NCBI RefSeq assembly: GCF_000332495.1
Contig: NZ_AOGW02000006.1
Coordinates: forward strand, 558,001 to 622,000
DNA length: 64,000 bases
Direction: 5' to 3'
DNA from: Leptospira terpstrae serovar Hualin str. LT 11-33 = ATCC 700639
GTDB lineage: Bacteria > Spirochaetota > Leptospiria > Leptospirales > Leptospiraceae
The translations under genes and the position numbers were made by a program. Positions 53,631 to 62,982 of the stretch are shown here, piece by piece (within the stretch, counting starts at the first letter, position 1; each line of letters begins with the position of its first letter). The notes beneath the pieces were generated by a model, which saw only the letters and a list, made by a program, of their open reading frames with translations, made no database searches and was not told the origin of the DNA.

Positions 53631-54768
53631 TTTATATGTTCCGCCTTATAAAATTCTCACTTTTATCGTTTTGTTTTGTTTCGGTTTTTTTTCTGCCTCT
53701 TATCTTAAAGATGATCAAACAACCTTACCAAAATTTGATATTCCAAAACCAGATGTAAGTTTCGATCTCAAATTTAATTTTGATTTTAATTTTAGCAAAC
53801 CTGAAGTAGATGAAGATATTTCGAAACCTACAAAATCTTGGAATGATGTAGTCATTCAAACCAACGGAACAGATCGAAAGTATGGAAATTTAGTTGGAAT
53901 TCAGTTAGTTCTACAACCGGAAGACTTTGTCAAAGAAGAATGGTGGCGAGAACGAATCGAAGAGACCTTAAACAAAGGAAAAACCTCTGGAATTTTTGAT
54001 CGAAAAACAATTGTTATCCTTCCTGAACATACAGGAACTGGATTGTTATTCTTAGATGAAAAATCGAGATTTTTAAATGCGGATTCTCTAGAGTCTGCTC
54101 TTAAAACCAAAAGTGATCAATTTACCGTTTCCGATTTATTTTATTTGAAAGCGGAGAAAATGGCTGATGTTTATGTTAGAACTTTTTCAGAATTAGCAAA
54201 ACAATACAACGTACCGATTTTAGCTGGAACTATTATTCTACCGAATCCGAAGATTGTGAAAGGAAGTCTTGTTCTCGATCCGAAAGGTCCATTGTACAAC
54301 GTAGCAGTTCCATTTTCGGCAGATGGAAAATTAATGGATCCGCTTGTTAAAAAAACTTTATTAACAGAAGACGAATTAAAAATACTTTCTCCTGGTGAAA
54401 TCACACAAGATCGAGTTTGGATTGTTCCAGGTTGGAAAGTAGCAATCTTCATTGGACAGGAAGTTTTTGATATTAATATTTACAACCGTCTTGTTGGAAA
54501 ACCTATTGATGGTTTGATTTCGCCATCTGCCTCTTACCCAAATATGAAATGGCAGTCCTTAGATTTGGAAGATACGAATATTTGGAAACAAGAAGGATTG
54601 GCAAAGTTCATTAAATCTACAAAAGCACAAGACTTAGTGCAAGTGTTCTTAAGCGGGCATTTATATGGTAAAAACTGGAATGGAAAAACATTTAATCTTC
54701 GAGACTTTTCTAATGAAGATCAGGTAAGGTCGGTTGAAAATCCTACAATCTTAAACTTGTACTTTTAA
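53623..54768 (+). CDS. Membrane-anchored nitrilase-fold protein lacking catalytic Cys
   Basis: 381 residues. One N-terminal membrane helix (about 10-28), a Phe/Asp/Lys-rich linker, then a carbon-nitrogen-hydrolase fold: Glu135 in [10 protein letters not shown], Lys about 243 in DPLVKKTLL, and the third motif [12 protein letters not shown] followed by DGLISPSAS. In active nitrilases the third motif has Cys (ICYE); here the aligned residue is Gly278. It may be a pseudoenzyme, a sensor or scaffold on the periplasmic side. Last gene of the run; overlaps the Nudix gene by eight bases. Confidence 0.75.
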   Translation: MHNLYVPPYKILTFIVLFCFGFFSASYLKDDQTTLPKFDIPKPDVSFDLKFNFDFNFSKPEVDEDISKPTKSWNDVVIQTNGTDRKYGNLVGIQLVLQPEDFVKEEWWRERIEETLNKGKTSGIFDRKTIVILPEHTGTGLLFLDEKSRFLNADSLESALKTKSDQFTVSDLFYLKAEKMADVYVRTFSELAKQYNVPILAGTIILPNPKIVKGSLVLDPKGPLYNVAVPFSADGKLMDPLVKKTLLTEDELKILSPGEITQDRVWIVPGWKVAIFIGQEVFDINIYNRLVGKPIDGLISPSASYPNMKWQSLDLEDTNIWKQEGLAKFIKSTKAQDLVQVFLSGHLYGKNWNGKTFNLRDFSNEDQVRSVENPTILNLYF

Positions 54769-54802
54769 TTTTCACAGGATTTAACGGTTTTTTGAACCCT
54801 TA

Positions 54803-54824
54803 ATTTTGGGACCGGACCCAAAAT
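54803..54824. terminator. Hairpin after the nitrilase-like gene
   Basis: ATTTTGGG pairs exactly with CCCAAAAT around a six-base loop. No T run follows; possible processing or weak termination site. Confidence 0.35.
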
Positions 54825-54867
54825 CGATTTGACAGGGGATTCCTTTCCACAAAAAATTTTCAGAGTT

Positions 54868-55065
54868 ATGGCACAGAAGTCCCTTCCTAAAAATGAGTTT
54901 TATGTAAAATGCCCTTTGTATACTAAAGGACTTTCTGTTTGTCCTAGTTCCAAAGATCGTTTGCAGACTGAGGATTTGGAAAGACTGACTTCTCATTGTA
55001 TTGCGGATACTTATAAAGTTTGCGATATCTTTTCGGCTAAAAAAGAAAAAGAACAGGCAGCTTAG
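54868..55065 (+). CDS. Small four-cysteine protein
   Basis: 65 residues, charged, no signal peptide. Four Cys (VKCPLY, SVCPSS, SHCIAD, KVCDIF) could bind a metal or iron-sulfur cluster. ATG at 54868 is preferred over a TTG at 54829. Converges with the lipoprotein ending at 55062 (4-base overlap). No family recognised. Confidence 0.6.
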   Translation: MAQKSLPKNEFYVKCPLYTKGLSVCPSSKDRLQTEDLERLTSHCIADTYKVCDIFSAKKEKEQAA

Positions 55066-56192
55066 CCATCATTCAATTTTCTAACTTTTTTGAAATATTC
55101 ATAAATCATCCAATCTTCAGCTGAAAAAACTAGGTCATCTAACACCAGTTCTCCTCTTCTGCTTTCATAAACAATTTTGTCACTAGCAACTCCCCATAAT
55201 CTTTCTATAAAGAATGGGAAGTGTTCCTTTTTACCAGAAACTTTCCATTTCATGGGTTGATTGGGTTCGTTTTGGTTTGTAGCGATAAATTCATCTTTCC
55301 CACTCATTCGCCATGAGAAAGCTTCCCTTGTCACAATGGGAATTCCTCGATTGATTGAGGGAGTTTTCCCTTGATGGTAGACCACTTCTTTTAAGTAAAG
55401 GTCACCTATTTTTCCCCCGACCACGTAGCCCGAATTGCCATTGTTATAGTAAAATCTTGGAAGTATGATATCTTTCGAAAGTAGAACAACTCTTTTGGTT
55501 TCCAAATTTAGAAAAAATAAATTATAGGAACCAGCAATTCCCGACCAAACTAAAAACTCATTTCCTATAGAAGTTATGTGATAGTGTGTTTTTAATTTAG
55601 GAAAAGGGGTGGGAAATAAGTCTCCAGGGAGAAACTTTTCTGGTTTAGAACTATTGCCAGTTTTTTCAACGAACAATTGGTTTTCAAAGAAATATAGTAA
55701 CAGGTCTCCTGAATTTGAGATTGTCATTCCCGTTTTGCAAGGTATATGAACAATGGATTCATGTTCTAATGATGAGTCAGATGTGGAATAACCAAATAAG
55801 GCACAACCTCCGTATTGTTTCAAAGGGTATTGTACGGCTACATAATTTCCGTTAGCCGATACTTGGATTGAGTCGGGCCGGAGTTTTAATTCAATAGAAT
55901 TTCTATTGTCATTTACTAAATCTTTAAAAAAGAGAGTTTTGTTTTCTGTCCAAACAATCTTTGTTCTGTCTTCTGAAAGCGCAAATAACCTCGGTTGGTT
56001 TGGTTTATTTTTCGAAAGTATTTCCGACGTTGGCCGATTGGCGGAAAGTCTATCTTGCAATAGAACCATAGCTTTTTCATATTTTTCTTTTGATATTAAA
56101 TCTTCTATTTCGGATACTAATGATTCGTGTTTTGATTGGCAAGAGAAAAGAAATAAGGCAACAATTGGGATTAGGAAGGAAAATAATTTCAC
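55062..56192 (-). CDS. Beta-propeller lipoprotein of unknown function
   Basis: 376 residues. Lipobox LFSC at about 18. A short helical segment (about 22-50) precedes repeated four-strand blades (FALSEDRTKIVWTENKTLFF, YVAVQYPLKQYGG, FLVWSGIAGSYNLFFLN) of WD/TolB type. Probably a periplasmic binding scaffold. ATGA overlap with the EcsC-like gene upstream, so they are one operon. Confidence 0.8.
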   Translation of the reverse strand: MKLFSFLIPIVALFLFSCQSKHESLVSEIEDLISKEKYEKAMVLLQDRLSANRPTSEILSKNKPNQPRLFALSEDRTKIVWTENKTLFFKDLVNDNRNSIELKLRPDSIQVSANGNYVAVQYPLKQYGGCALFGYSTSDSSLEHESIVHIPCKTGMTISNSGDLLLYFFENQLFVEKTGNSSKPEKFLPGDLFPTPFPKLKTHYHITSIGNEFLVWSGIAGSYNLFFLNLETKRVVLLSKDIILPRFYYNNGNSGYVVGGKIGDLYLKEVVYHQGKTPSINRGIPIVTREAFSWRMSGKDEFIATNQNEPNQPMKWKVSGKKEHFPFFIERLWGVASDKIVYESRRGELVLDDLVFSAEDWMIYEYFKKVRKLNDG

Positions 56193-56809
56193 TGAGACTC
56201 CAAAAATTCTCTGATTTCTTCTGAATGGATTTCTTTAGAAAAAAGATCCATAGCGGTTTTGCCAACACGTTTCGTGTCATAATAGGCAAAGGTACCTGTC
56301 ACTACAGCACCTCCAATCGGGATCCAACGTGCAAATTGTTTGCGAATAATTGATTTAGATATTAGTATTCCCAATTTTTCTAACATGGTTTGAAATACTC
56401 TAACGGTAGTTGGGCGAATCAAAATTTTAAGAGAGGATTCTTCGATTATTTTACGGAAAACCTGAGCACCTCCATGTTTGAAAAGGCAATATAACAACAA
56501 TTCTTTTGTAACTTGGACTTCTTTTCCATAAAGTGCCGCAATGTCCAAAATCAAATGTCCTTGAATTCGATACACAAAAAGTAACTCAGGAAGTATGCTG
56601 AGAATCCCTAAGGGACCTGGGGGAAGAGAGCAGGTTGCGCTGACGAGTCCAGATTTGAAAGAAGCATTTTGGACCAATTCCTGAATGAGATTGTCAGGAG
56701 GTTGGATTGTGGGCGCATAGGGGCTTCTATAGTCCTCTAAGCCGGCGAATAATTCGACTAGGCCCTCTAAAAAACCTTCGGTTTTGACCTGAGATGGCGA
56801 TTCGTTCAC
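56189..56809 (-). CDS. EcsC/DUF697-like membrane-associated protein
   Basis: 206 residues. The central hydrophobic region (LGILSILPELLFVYRIQGHL) and the C-terminal GGAVVTGTFAYYDTKRVGKTA are typical of EcsC-like and DUF697-type proteins with amphipathic or re-entrant helices. Function unknown. First gene of a two-gene unit with the propeller lipoprotein; divergent from prfA. Confidence 0.8.
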   Translation of the reverse strand: MNESPSQVKTEGFLEGLVELFAGLEDYRSPYAPTIQPPDNLIQELVQNASFKSGLVSATCSLPPGPLGILSILPELLFVYRIQGHLILDIAALYGKEVQVTKELLLYCLFKHGGAQVFRKIIEESSLKILIRPTTVRVFQTMLEKLGILISKSIIRKQFARWIPIGGAVVTGTFAYYDTKRVGKTAMDLFSKEIHSEEIREFLESQ

Positions 56810-56876
56810 TGGTTTCTTAAATCCTCCTTAGATTTTGGTTTATCAAAAACAGGCATTCTATATCCTTTCCATAGAC

Positions 56877-57938
56877 ATGATAGATAGATTGAAAAAAATT
56901 CAAGAAAAATACCTGCGTATCGAGGATGAGCTCGCTAAAGCCACTTCATCTGATACATTGAAGAATCTATCGAAAGAAAGATCTCGCCTAACTCCCGTAT
57001 ATACAAAAGCTGATGAATATTTAAAAATTACTAAAGATTGCCAAGATGCAAAATCTCTTCTTGAGTCCGATAATGATCCAGACATGCACGCCATGTTGAA
57101 ATCGGAAATTGAAGAAGGTGAAAAAAAGTTAGAAGAGTTAGCCAAAGAACTTGAAATTATGTTATTACCTCCAGATCCAAATTCTGGAAAAAGTATCCTT
57201 GTCGAAATTCGTGCTGGAACAGGCGGAGAAGAATCAGGGTTGTTCTGTGCAGATTTATTCCGCATGTACAATAAGTATGCTGATAAACAAGGAATCAGGG
57301 CCGAGATCATCGATGCAAGTCCTACAGGGATCGGTGGTTTTAAAGAAATTGTATTTTCATTAGATGATGATAGAGCATACGATTTATTTAAGTTTGAATC
57401 AGGAACTCATCGTGTTCAAAGAATCCCTGAAACAGAATCTGGTGGAAGAATCCATACTTCCGCTGTAACAGTTGCTATACTACCTGAAGCAGAGGAAAAA
57501 GAGGTCGAGATTAGAGAAAGTGATCTCAGGATTGACGTATATCGCTCGTCAGGTGCTGGTGGGCAACACGTCAACACAACCGACTCTGCTGTTCGAATTA
57601 CCCATATTCCGACTGGCATAGTAGTTGCGTCTCAGGAAGAACGTTCTCAAATCAAAAACCGTGATAAAGCAATGCGAGTTTTACGTGCGAGGATTGTTGA
57701 CCAAATGGCTGACGCTGCTAAACAAAGTGCTGATGCTTTGAAAAAAGCCCAGGTTGGGTCAGGTGACCGGTCAGAACGAATTCGAACCTATAACTTTCCT
57801 CAAGGGCGTTGTACTGACCACAGAATCGGTTATACCAGCCATAATCTTCCTGCAATCATGGAAGGTGACTTGGATGAATTGATCGATGCATTAGTACAAG
57901 AAGACAGATCGAAACGATTGGCAGAAGCAAAAGCTTAA
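56877..57938 (+). CDS. prfA: Peptide chain release factor 1
   Basis: 353 residues. Reads UAA and UAG and releases the finished protein. GGQ motif in [16 protein letters not shown] (about 225), RF1-type anticodon region [18 protein letters not shown], and the C-terminal [20 protein letters not shown]. The ATG at 56877 gives the family's N-terminus [12 protein letters not shown]; longer frames are unsupported. No prmC methyltransferase directly follows. Confidence 0.97.
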   Translation: MIDRLKKIQEKYLRIEDELAKATSSDTLKNLSKERSRLTPVYTKADEYLKITKDCQDAKSLLESDNDPDMHAMLKSEIEEGEKKLEELAKELEIMLLPPDPNSGKSILVEIRAGTGGEESGLFCADLFRMYNKYADKQGIRAEIIDASPTGIGGFKEIVFSLDDDRAYDLFKFESGTHRVQRIPETESGGRIHTSAVTVAILPEAEEKEVEIRESDLRIDVYRSSGAGGQHVNTTDSAVRITHIPTGIVVASQEERSQIKNRDKAMRVLRARIVDQMADAAKQSADALKKAQVGSGDRSERIRTYNFPQGRCTDHRIGYTSHNLPAIMEGDLDELIDALVQEDRSKRLAEAKA

Positions 57939-58018
57939 AAAGTTTCCAAATTTCTCTGGAATTGGATTGATTCGGGTGGTTGGAATGTTATAAGAAGTAG
58001 GTCAGGAAATTCCATCAG

Positions 58019-59713
58019 ATGAATCGTATGAAAACTGCAATTTCTATCCTTGTTTTCGTTAGCTTGTCCTTTGGAAATTGTAGATCAGTCCATAATAATG
58101 ATCCGTTCAGTGATGCACTGTTATACTATCTTCTTTTTAATGCAATAGCAAATGCTTCTGAAGAAAATTGCAATTTTTCTCCTTCAGCAAGTTTTGACTC
58201 TCTTTACAGTGACCAATGGCATTTACAAAACATTAGCCAATTCGGTGGGACATTTGGTGAAGACGCCAATGTCAATAATGTTTGGAACCAGGGTATATCA
58301 GGAAACCAAGTAATTGTAAGTGTAGTTGACGACGGTCTTGACATTCGACATGAAGATTTATCTTCCAATATTTCAGTCACAGCCAGAGGGTTAAATCTCC
58401 TTAATAATACTATCTATCCAACTCATTCCTACTCCAATAGTTTCCATGGTTCAGCTGTCGGTGGTGTAATTGCCGCCAGAGGTGGGAACGGTATTGGAGT
58501 CCGGGGAGCTGCCCCCTGTTCTAAGTTAGTCGGTGTGAATCTTTTAGAAAAATCTACTATTTATACCTCTGATGAATATAGAGCGATGGTCAATGAAACT
58601 GCTCGTGTCTCTATATCCAATAATAGTTGGGGTTCTCCGGATGGTTATGGTTGGCTCTGGCCTTCAAGTGCTCTTTGGCAACAAGGAGTGAATGAGGGAA
58701 CTCAAAAAGGTAAATCCGGGAAAGGTACTGTATATGTTTGGGCTGCAGGGAATGGTGCAAACGGTGGGACAATTGCATCCCCCATTCTTGTAGATAATGC
58801 CAATTACGATGGACAGGCGAATTATTATGGTGTTATGGCGATAGGCGGGATTGGACAAGATGGTACAAAGGCAAACTATTCGGAATCTGGTGCCAACTTA
58901 TGGGCAGTTGCTCATACTCAAGGGAATAATGCAACAGCCTATACTACGGCCATTTCGACAACAGATGCCACAGGTGCATTTGGACTGAATGCGGGTGGAA
59001 CCTCTGGAGATTATTCGCAATCAAACTACACTAAAAAATTTAATGGAACATCCTCTGCAACTCCTTTGGCCGCAGGAGTCATAGCCTTGTTGTTAAGCCA
59101 ATATCCAGATTTGAATTGGCGCGACGTACGCGAGTTAGTTGCCTATTCTGCAAGACAAAACGATCCAGGCGATACTGATTGGAGCATGAATGGTGCTGGT
59201 TTAAATATCAATCATAAGTACGGATTTGGTGCTCTGGATGCTACAAATCTGCTAATGAATGCAAGTAACTGGGTCCGTATTTCAACCCCACAAATCATTG
59301 ATGCGAAAGCTATTTTATCTCCTAATACTCCTATTCCTGATAATGATTTAGTTACAGGGGCCACAGTAAATTATCCTGTTACCACAGGCATTAGTTATAT
59401 CGAATATGTGGATGTAGAATTTACTTCCAATCATACGTACTTTCCAGAGTTGTATGTACTCATTACCTCACCCAGTGGAACTACTAGTTTTCTTTCTGAA
59501 GCACATGCCTGTGCTAATCCATATAGTAATACTTTATGTACCTCGGGAAATACTTCTATCGCCACAATGACAGGATCTTCCACTTACCGTTTTGGACTGG
59601 CTCGCAATTTAGGAGAAAATCCGAATGGAAATTGGACCATACGAGTGTATGATGCGAGTGCCACTGATACAGGATCCATCAACTCCGTTCGATTACGAAT
59701 TTATGGAAGGTAG
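58019..59713 (+). CDS. Kexin-like subtilase (S8) with P domain, no propeptide
   Basis: 564 residues. Lipobox-like end SFGNC after a short signal, then almost directly the kexin/furin-type catalytic domain (LYSDQWHLQN). Catalytic Asp104 in VVDDGLD, His143 in FHGSAVGG, oxyanion Asn in WAAGNGANGG, Ser345 in GTSSATPLAAG. A proprotein-convertase P domain fills 430-564. The usual 80-100-residue propeptide before the catalytic domain is absent. The next gene, three bases on, encodes a propeptide-like protein, so folding help probably comes in trans. Confidence 0.92.
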   Translation: MNRMKTAISILVFVSLSFGNCRSVHNNDPFSDALLYYLLFNAIANASEENCNFSPSASFDSLYSDQWHLQNISQFGGTFGEDANVNNVWNQGISGNQVIVSVVDDGLDIRHEDLSSNISVTARGLNLLNNTIYPTHSYSNSFHGSAVGGVIAARGGNGIGVRGAAPCSKLVGVNLLEKSTIYTSDEYRAMVNETARVSISNNSWGSPDGYGWLWPSSALWQQGVNEGTQKGKSGKGTVYVWAAGNGANGGTIASPILVDNANYDGQANYYGVMAIGGIGQDGTKANYSESGANLWAVAHTQGNNATAYTTAISTTDATGAFGLNAGGTSGDYSQSNYTKKFNGTSSATPLAAGVIALLLSQYPDLNWRDVRELVAYSARQNDPGDTDWSMNGAGLNINHKYGFGALDATNLLMNASNWVRISTPQIIDAKAILSPNTPIPDNDLVTGATVNYPVTTGISYIEYVDVEFTSNHTYFPELYVLITSPSGTTSFLSEAHACANPYSNTLCTSGNTSIATMTGSSTYRFGLARNLGENPNGNWTIRVYDASATDTGSINSVRLRIYGR

Positions 59714-59716
59714 CCT

Positions 59717-60298
59717 ATGAATCAGAATTTGAGAATGAAATCTATCAATTGGATTAGTTTAGTTGTTATAGTTTTTACTTCCTTTATTGAATTGAACGCT
59801 GAACCTAAAGATCCACCGAGTTCAATAACCTTTGTCGAAGGTGGAGTCACAAAAACTTTTTATCGAAATCCCAATGTAGTTGCAGAATTTGTAAATGAAC
59901 AACAGGCTCAAACAAATCAAAAAGTAAACCAGGGCAAACTAGGTATCAAATTTGGATGGAATGTTCGTCCAGCAGGTAAGGAACTTTTTCCTAAATCGAC
60001 CAAATCGACTACTAATTCTAAAGTAACGGAAGTATACTCCACCTCCGTTGGTGCGGGTGCAAATCTTGTTTTGCCTGGGATATTAATCGTATCATTTTCT
60101 ATTGATCAATCAGCAGTTTCTTTAGATCGAATTTCTAAAAAGTATGGTATCAAAGTCCAGAATCAATTTTCTCCACGTTTGGTGAGTTTCCAAACAGAAC
60201 CTGGTTTTATTTCCGTTGAAAAAGCTAATGAAGTACTTTCTGAACCGAATGTTTTAGAAGCTTATCCTGATACAGCAGTAGAAAAAAGTTTGAAATAA
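59717..60298 (+). CDS. Stand-alone subtilase propeptide-like secreted protein
   Basis: 193 residues. Signal peptide (ending ELNAE) and an unstructured middle; the last about 75 residues (ILIVSFSIDQSAVSLDRISK then SFQTEPGFISVEKANEVL and PNVLEAYPDTAVEK) have the strand-helix-strand pattern and ending of subtilase (I9/fervidolysin-like) propeptides. Encoded directly after the propeptide-less protease, it is likely its chaperone and inhibitor supplied in trans. Fold assignment by eye. Confidence 0.72.
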   Translation: MNQNLRMKSINWISLVVIVFTSFIELNAEPKDPPSSITFVEGGVTKTFYRNPNVVAEFVNEQQAQTNQKVNQGKLGIKFGWNVRPAGKELFPKSTKSTTNSKVTEVYSTSVGAGANLVLPGILIVSFSIDQSAVSLDRISKKYGIKVQNQFSPRLVSFQTEPGFISVEKANEVLSEPNVLEAYPDTAVEKSLK

Positions 60299-60322
60299 TG
60301 TTCACCTAATCTAAGTAAGCAT

Positions 60323-61933
60323 TTACATAGCTAGGTAAAAATACATTAATTTTAGGATTTCTTGTTTTCTAACAGGTTTTGGTAAATAAGAAGTAATTCC
60401 GGCTAAAAAACTTTTACTAATGTCTTCCTTTTGAACATTTGCCGAAATAGCAATTATTGGTACGGAGTCGCTCGCTCTGATTTGGTTTGCCAATTCTATC
60501 TTTCTGATTTCTCTTGTTGCTTCTAATCCATCCATCTCTGGCATTTGCATATCCATCAAAATGATATCGAATTTTAGTGATTTAAATTTTTCCAATGCTT
60601 CTTTTCCATTATAAGCAACAGTAATCTCAATTGGATATTTACGAAAAAATGTTTTGATGATAAAAACATTTTCTTCTGAATCTTCTGCTAATAGAATTTT
60701 GCAATTAGGAAACTTTTCTGGTTCAGGAAGTTCTAAATTGAGCCAATGTTGGTGGATACCTGACATTCGTTTGATAAACCCTTCATACGGTATCTCAAAA
60801 ATAAATTTAGATCCAACTCCAACTTGACTGATTACAGAAATATCGCCACCCATTAGTTGAATTAACTTTTTCGTAATCGTTAAACCAAGTCCAGTTCCTC
60901 CATACTTTCTTGTAGTAGAACTGTCCACTTGTGTAAAACTTTCAAAAATCGAAATTATCTTTTCGGTGGGTATACCAATTCCTGTATCTTCAACGGAGAT
61001 TATTAAATTCTTTTTGTTCTTAGAGAGAGAGCTGTTAACAACAATTTTTCCTTTTTCAGTAAATTTCATCGCATTACCGAGTAAGTTTATCAGAACTTGT
61101 TGTAACCTTGTCGAATCGCCTGCAATACTTTCTGAAATCTCATCTTCTACATGAAATTCAATTTCTATTCCTTTACCTTTTGCTTTCATATAAAATAAGG
61201 AAATCGTTTCACTCATCAATTCTCTAATTGAAAAATGGATATGTTCCATTTCTAATTTTCCTGATTCGATTCGAGATAAATCTAATATATCGTTTATAAT
61301 GTTAAAGAGAGCTTTTCCCGAGTTTCTTAGCACAGTTAAATACTCTTGTTGTTCTTCGGTTAGCTCGGTTTCATTTAATGTGTCGGTCATCCCAAGAATT
61401 GCGTTTAATGGTGTTCGTATCTCATGGCTCATAGAAGCTAAAAAATCAGTTTTAGCTTGTGATGCTTTTTGCGCTTCTATTTCCCGCAAATTTGCTAAAT
61501 TCATTTGTTCTCGTAATAATTTTTCACGAACTACTTGTTGGGAAACATCTGAAATTTGAATCATACAAAAATGATCTGTTTCATCTTCGATTGATATTGG
61601 AATCACATGCAAATATTGATAAATTCGTTCGCCAGCAGATTTTGTTTTCTCGTTATCAAAAAGTGGAAAAGGAAAAGGATTTAACGTGTGAGTCAATATA
61701 GAATATTGCGAATATTGCAAACAGAGTTCAATTGATTTGAATGTACGTGTATTTTTAAGGTCGGGGAAAACATCTAAAAAAGAGGAATTTTCTAAATCTG
61801 ATTCTTTAAATCCAGAACTCTTGAGAAACCAACTATTGACTAAAACAATATTAAGATTTTTATCCAGGATGAGGATTCCAATCCCAGATTTTTTAATAAT
61901 TGTTAGTAAATGCTTTTCACTTAGAGAATTCAC
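60323..61933 (-). CDS. Hybrid histidine kinase (PAS-HisKA-HATPase-REC)
   Basis: 536 residues, no membrane segment. PAS-like domain 1-130 (GIGILILDKNLNIVLVNSWF), coiled coil, HisKA with SMSHEIRTPLNAILG (about 170), HATPase with N box and VEDTGIGIP, and a C-terminal receiver (LLAEDSEENVFII, phospho-acceptor Asp in IILMDMQMPEMDG). A cytosolic hybrid kinase that passes phosphate within itself and perhaps to the CheY-like gene two genes upstream. Overlaps the CheC-like gene by one base. Confidence 0.95.
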   Translation of the reverse strand: MNSLSEKHLLTIIKKSGIGILILDKNLNIVLVNSWFLKSSGFKESDLENSSFLDVFPDLKNTRTFKSIELCLQYSQYSILTHTLNPFPFPLFDNEKTKSAGERIYQYLHVIPISIEDETDHFCMIQISDVSQQVVREKLLREQMNLANLREIEAQKASQAKTDFLASMSHEIRTPLNAILGMTDTLNETELTEEQQEYLTVLRNSGKALFNIINDILDLSRIESGKLEMEHIHFSIRELMSETISLFYMKAKGKGIEIEFHVEDEISESIAGDSTRLQQVLINLLGNAMKFTEKGKIVVNSSLSKNKKNLIISVEDTGIGIPTEKIISIFESFTQVDSSTTRKYGGTGLGLTITKKLIQLMGGDISVISQVGVGSKFIFEIPYEGFIKRMSGIHQHWLNLELPEPEKFPNCKILLAEDSEENVFIIKTFFRKYPIEITVAYNGKEALEKFKSLKFDIILMDMQMPEMDGLEATREIRKIELANQIRASDSVPIIAISANVQKEDISKSFLAGITSYLPKPVRKQEILKLMYFYLAM

Positions 61934-62535
61934 TACTTCAACTTTTCAATGAGTACTCTAGAAAGATTTTTTATACTATCGAAATTAAGAATGAAAAAAA
62001 TATACCCTTTGATGTCTTTTCCGCTTAGTTTATAATCAATAAAAACTAAAAGAATAGAGTTGTCTTTTTTTGGATTTCGCCTAAGGAGTAAGTCTTCATA
62101 TTTCCCTGAAAAAAATTCAGGAACATGAGTTTCTATTTTATAATCAGACATTTTTGCTAAATTTGAGAGTATCGCGTTGAGAATTATATTGCCAATTTCA
62201 CTTAAAGCATCTTTTTCAAATTGCGAAACTTCATTCAAAGCAACATAATCTTTCATCATCATTTTAACAATTTCCAAACTTGCACTTTTGTGAAATAAAA
62301 GGAATGCTGATCCTTCACCAATCCCACCAATAAACTTTTGTTCTATGGTGCATACATCTTGGTCTGCAAGATATTCAATGTTTTTAGCCTCTTCCGTGCT
62401 AATTAGTTTTAAGCTGGGAACAGTGAGCAAAATTTCATCGGAAATCATTTCGCTCATTAGTTTAGCTGCCCCGCCCAAACTAATATTGAATAGTTCACAC
62501 AACGAATCTCGTTCAATTTCAGTTAGAAAATTCAT
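61933..62535 (-). CDS. CheC-like chemotaxis phosphatase
   Basis: 200 residues. Both CheC phosphatase motifs are intact: E14-x-x-N17 (CELFNISLGGAA) with Pro40, and a second ExxN in DALSEIGNIILNA with a following Pro. CheC removes phosphate from CheY-type receivers. Between a single-domain receiver gene and a hybrid kinase, it probably resets that local circuit. No cheD here. Confidence 0.88.
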   Translation of the reverse strand: MNFLTEIERDSLCELFNISLGGAAKLMSEMISDEILLTVPSLKLISTEEAKNIEYLADQDVCTIEQKFIGGIGEGSAFLLFHKSASLEIVKMMMKDYVALNEVSQFEKDALSEIGNIILNAILSNLAKMSDYKIETHVPEFFSGKYEDLLLRRNPKKDNSILLVFIDYKLSGKDIKGYIFFILNFDSIKNLSRVLIEKLK

Positions 62536-62537
62536 AG

Positions 62538-62897
62538 TTAGTCCAAATGTGGGATAATTTTTTCTGACGTGACTGGTTTTTCTACAAAATCAATTCCGAT
62601 CGTCTTTGCTCTATTTTTAATCGCATCTTGAATGTTAGCTGTGATTAATACGATTTTTGCAACTTTGTAGTTGTTTTTGAGGTCTTCTGCTAAATCCAAT
62701 CCTGACAACGTTCCTGGCATGTTTTGGTCCAAACTAAAAAAATCGAAGTCTCGATGATCTTTTAAAAGCGACTTAGCATCGTCTGCAGAACTTGCCTCCA
62801 GAATCTCCCAATCTGGGTATTTGTCTAAGATTATCTTTCGGATCATTAAACGGGTAACTGTGCTATCATCTACGATCAGCGCTTTTTTTTGTGACAT
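62538..62897 (-). CDS. CheY-like single-domain response regulator
   Basis: 119 residues, one receiver domain: acidic pair in LIVDDSTVTR, phospho-acceptor Asp in FDFFSLDQNMPG, conserved Thr in IVLITANIQ and Lys in FVEKPVTSEK. No output domain, so it signals by binding a partner. First of three genes with CheC-like phosphatase and hybrid kinase; two bases before the former. Confidence 0.93.
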   Translation of the reverse strand: MSQKKALIVDDSTVTRLMIRKIILDKYPDWEILEASSADDAKSLLKDHRDFDFFSLDQNMPGTLSGLDLAEDLKNNYKVAKIVLITANIQDAIKNRAKTIGIDFVEKPVTSEKIIPHLD

Positions 62898-62982
62898 ATG
62901 TATTGCCTTAATTCCGAACTAGTTTATAAATGAGATTGCACGTAATAATTGACGGAAAAAAAATCTATCTCCCAAAGCAACC

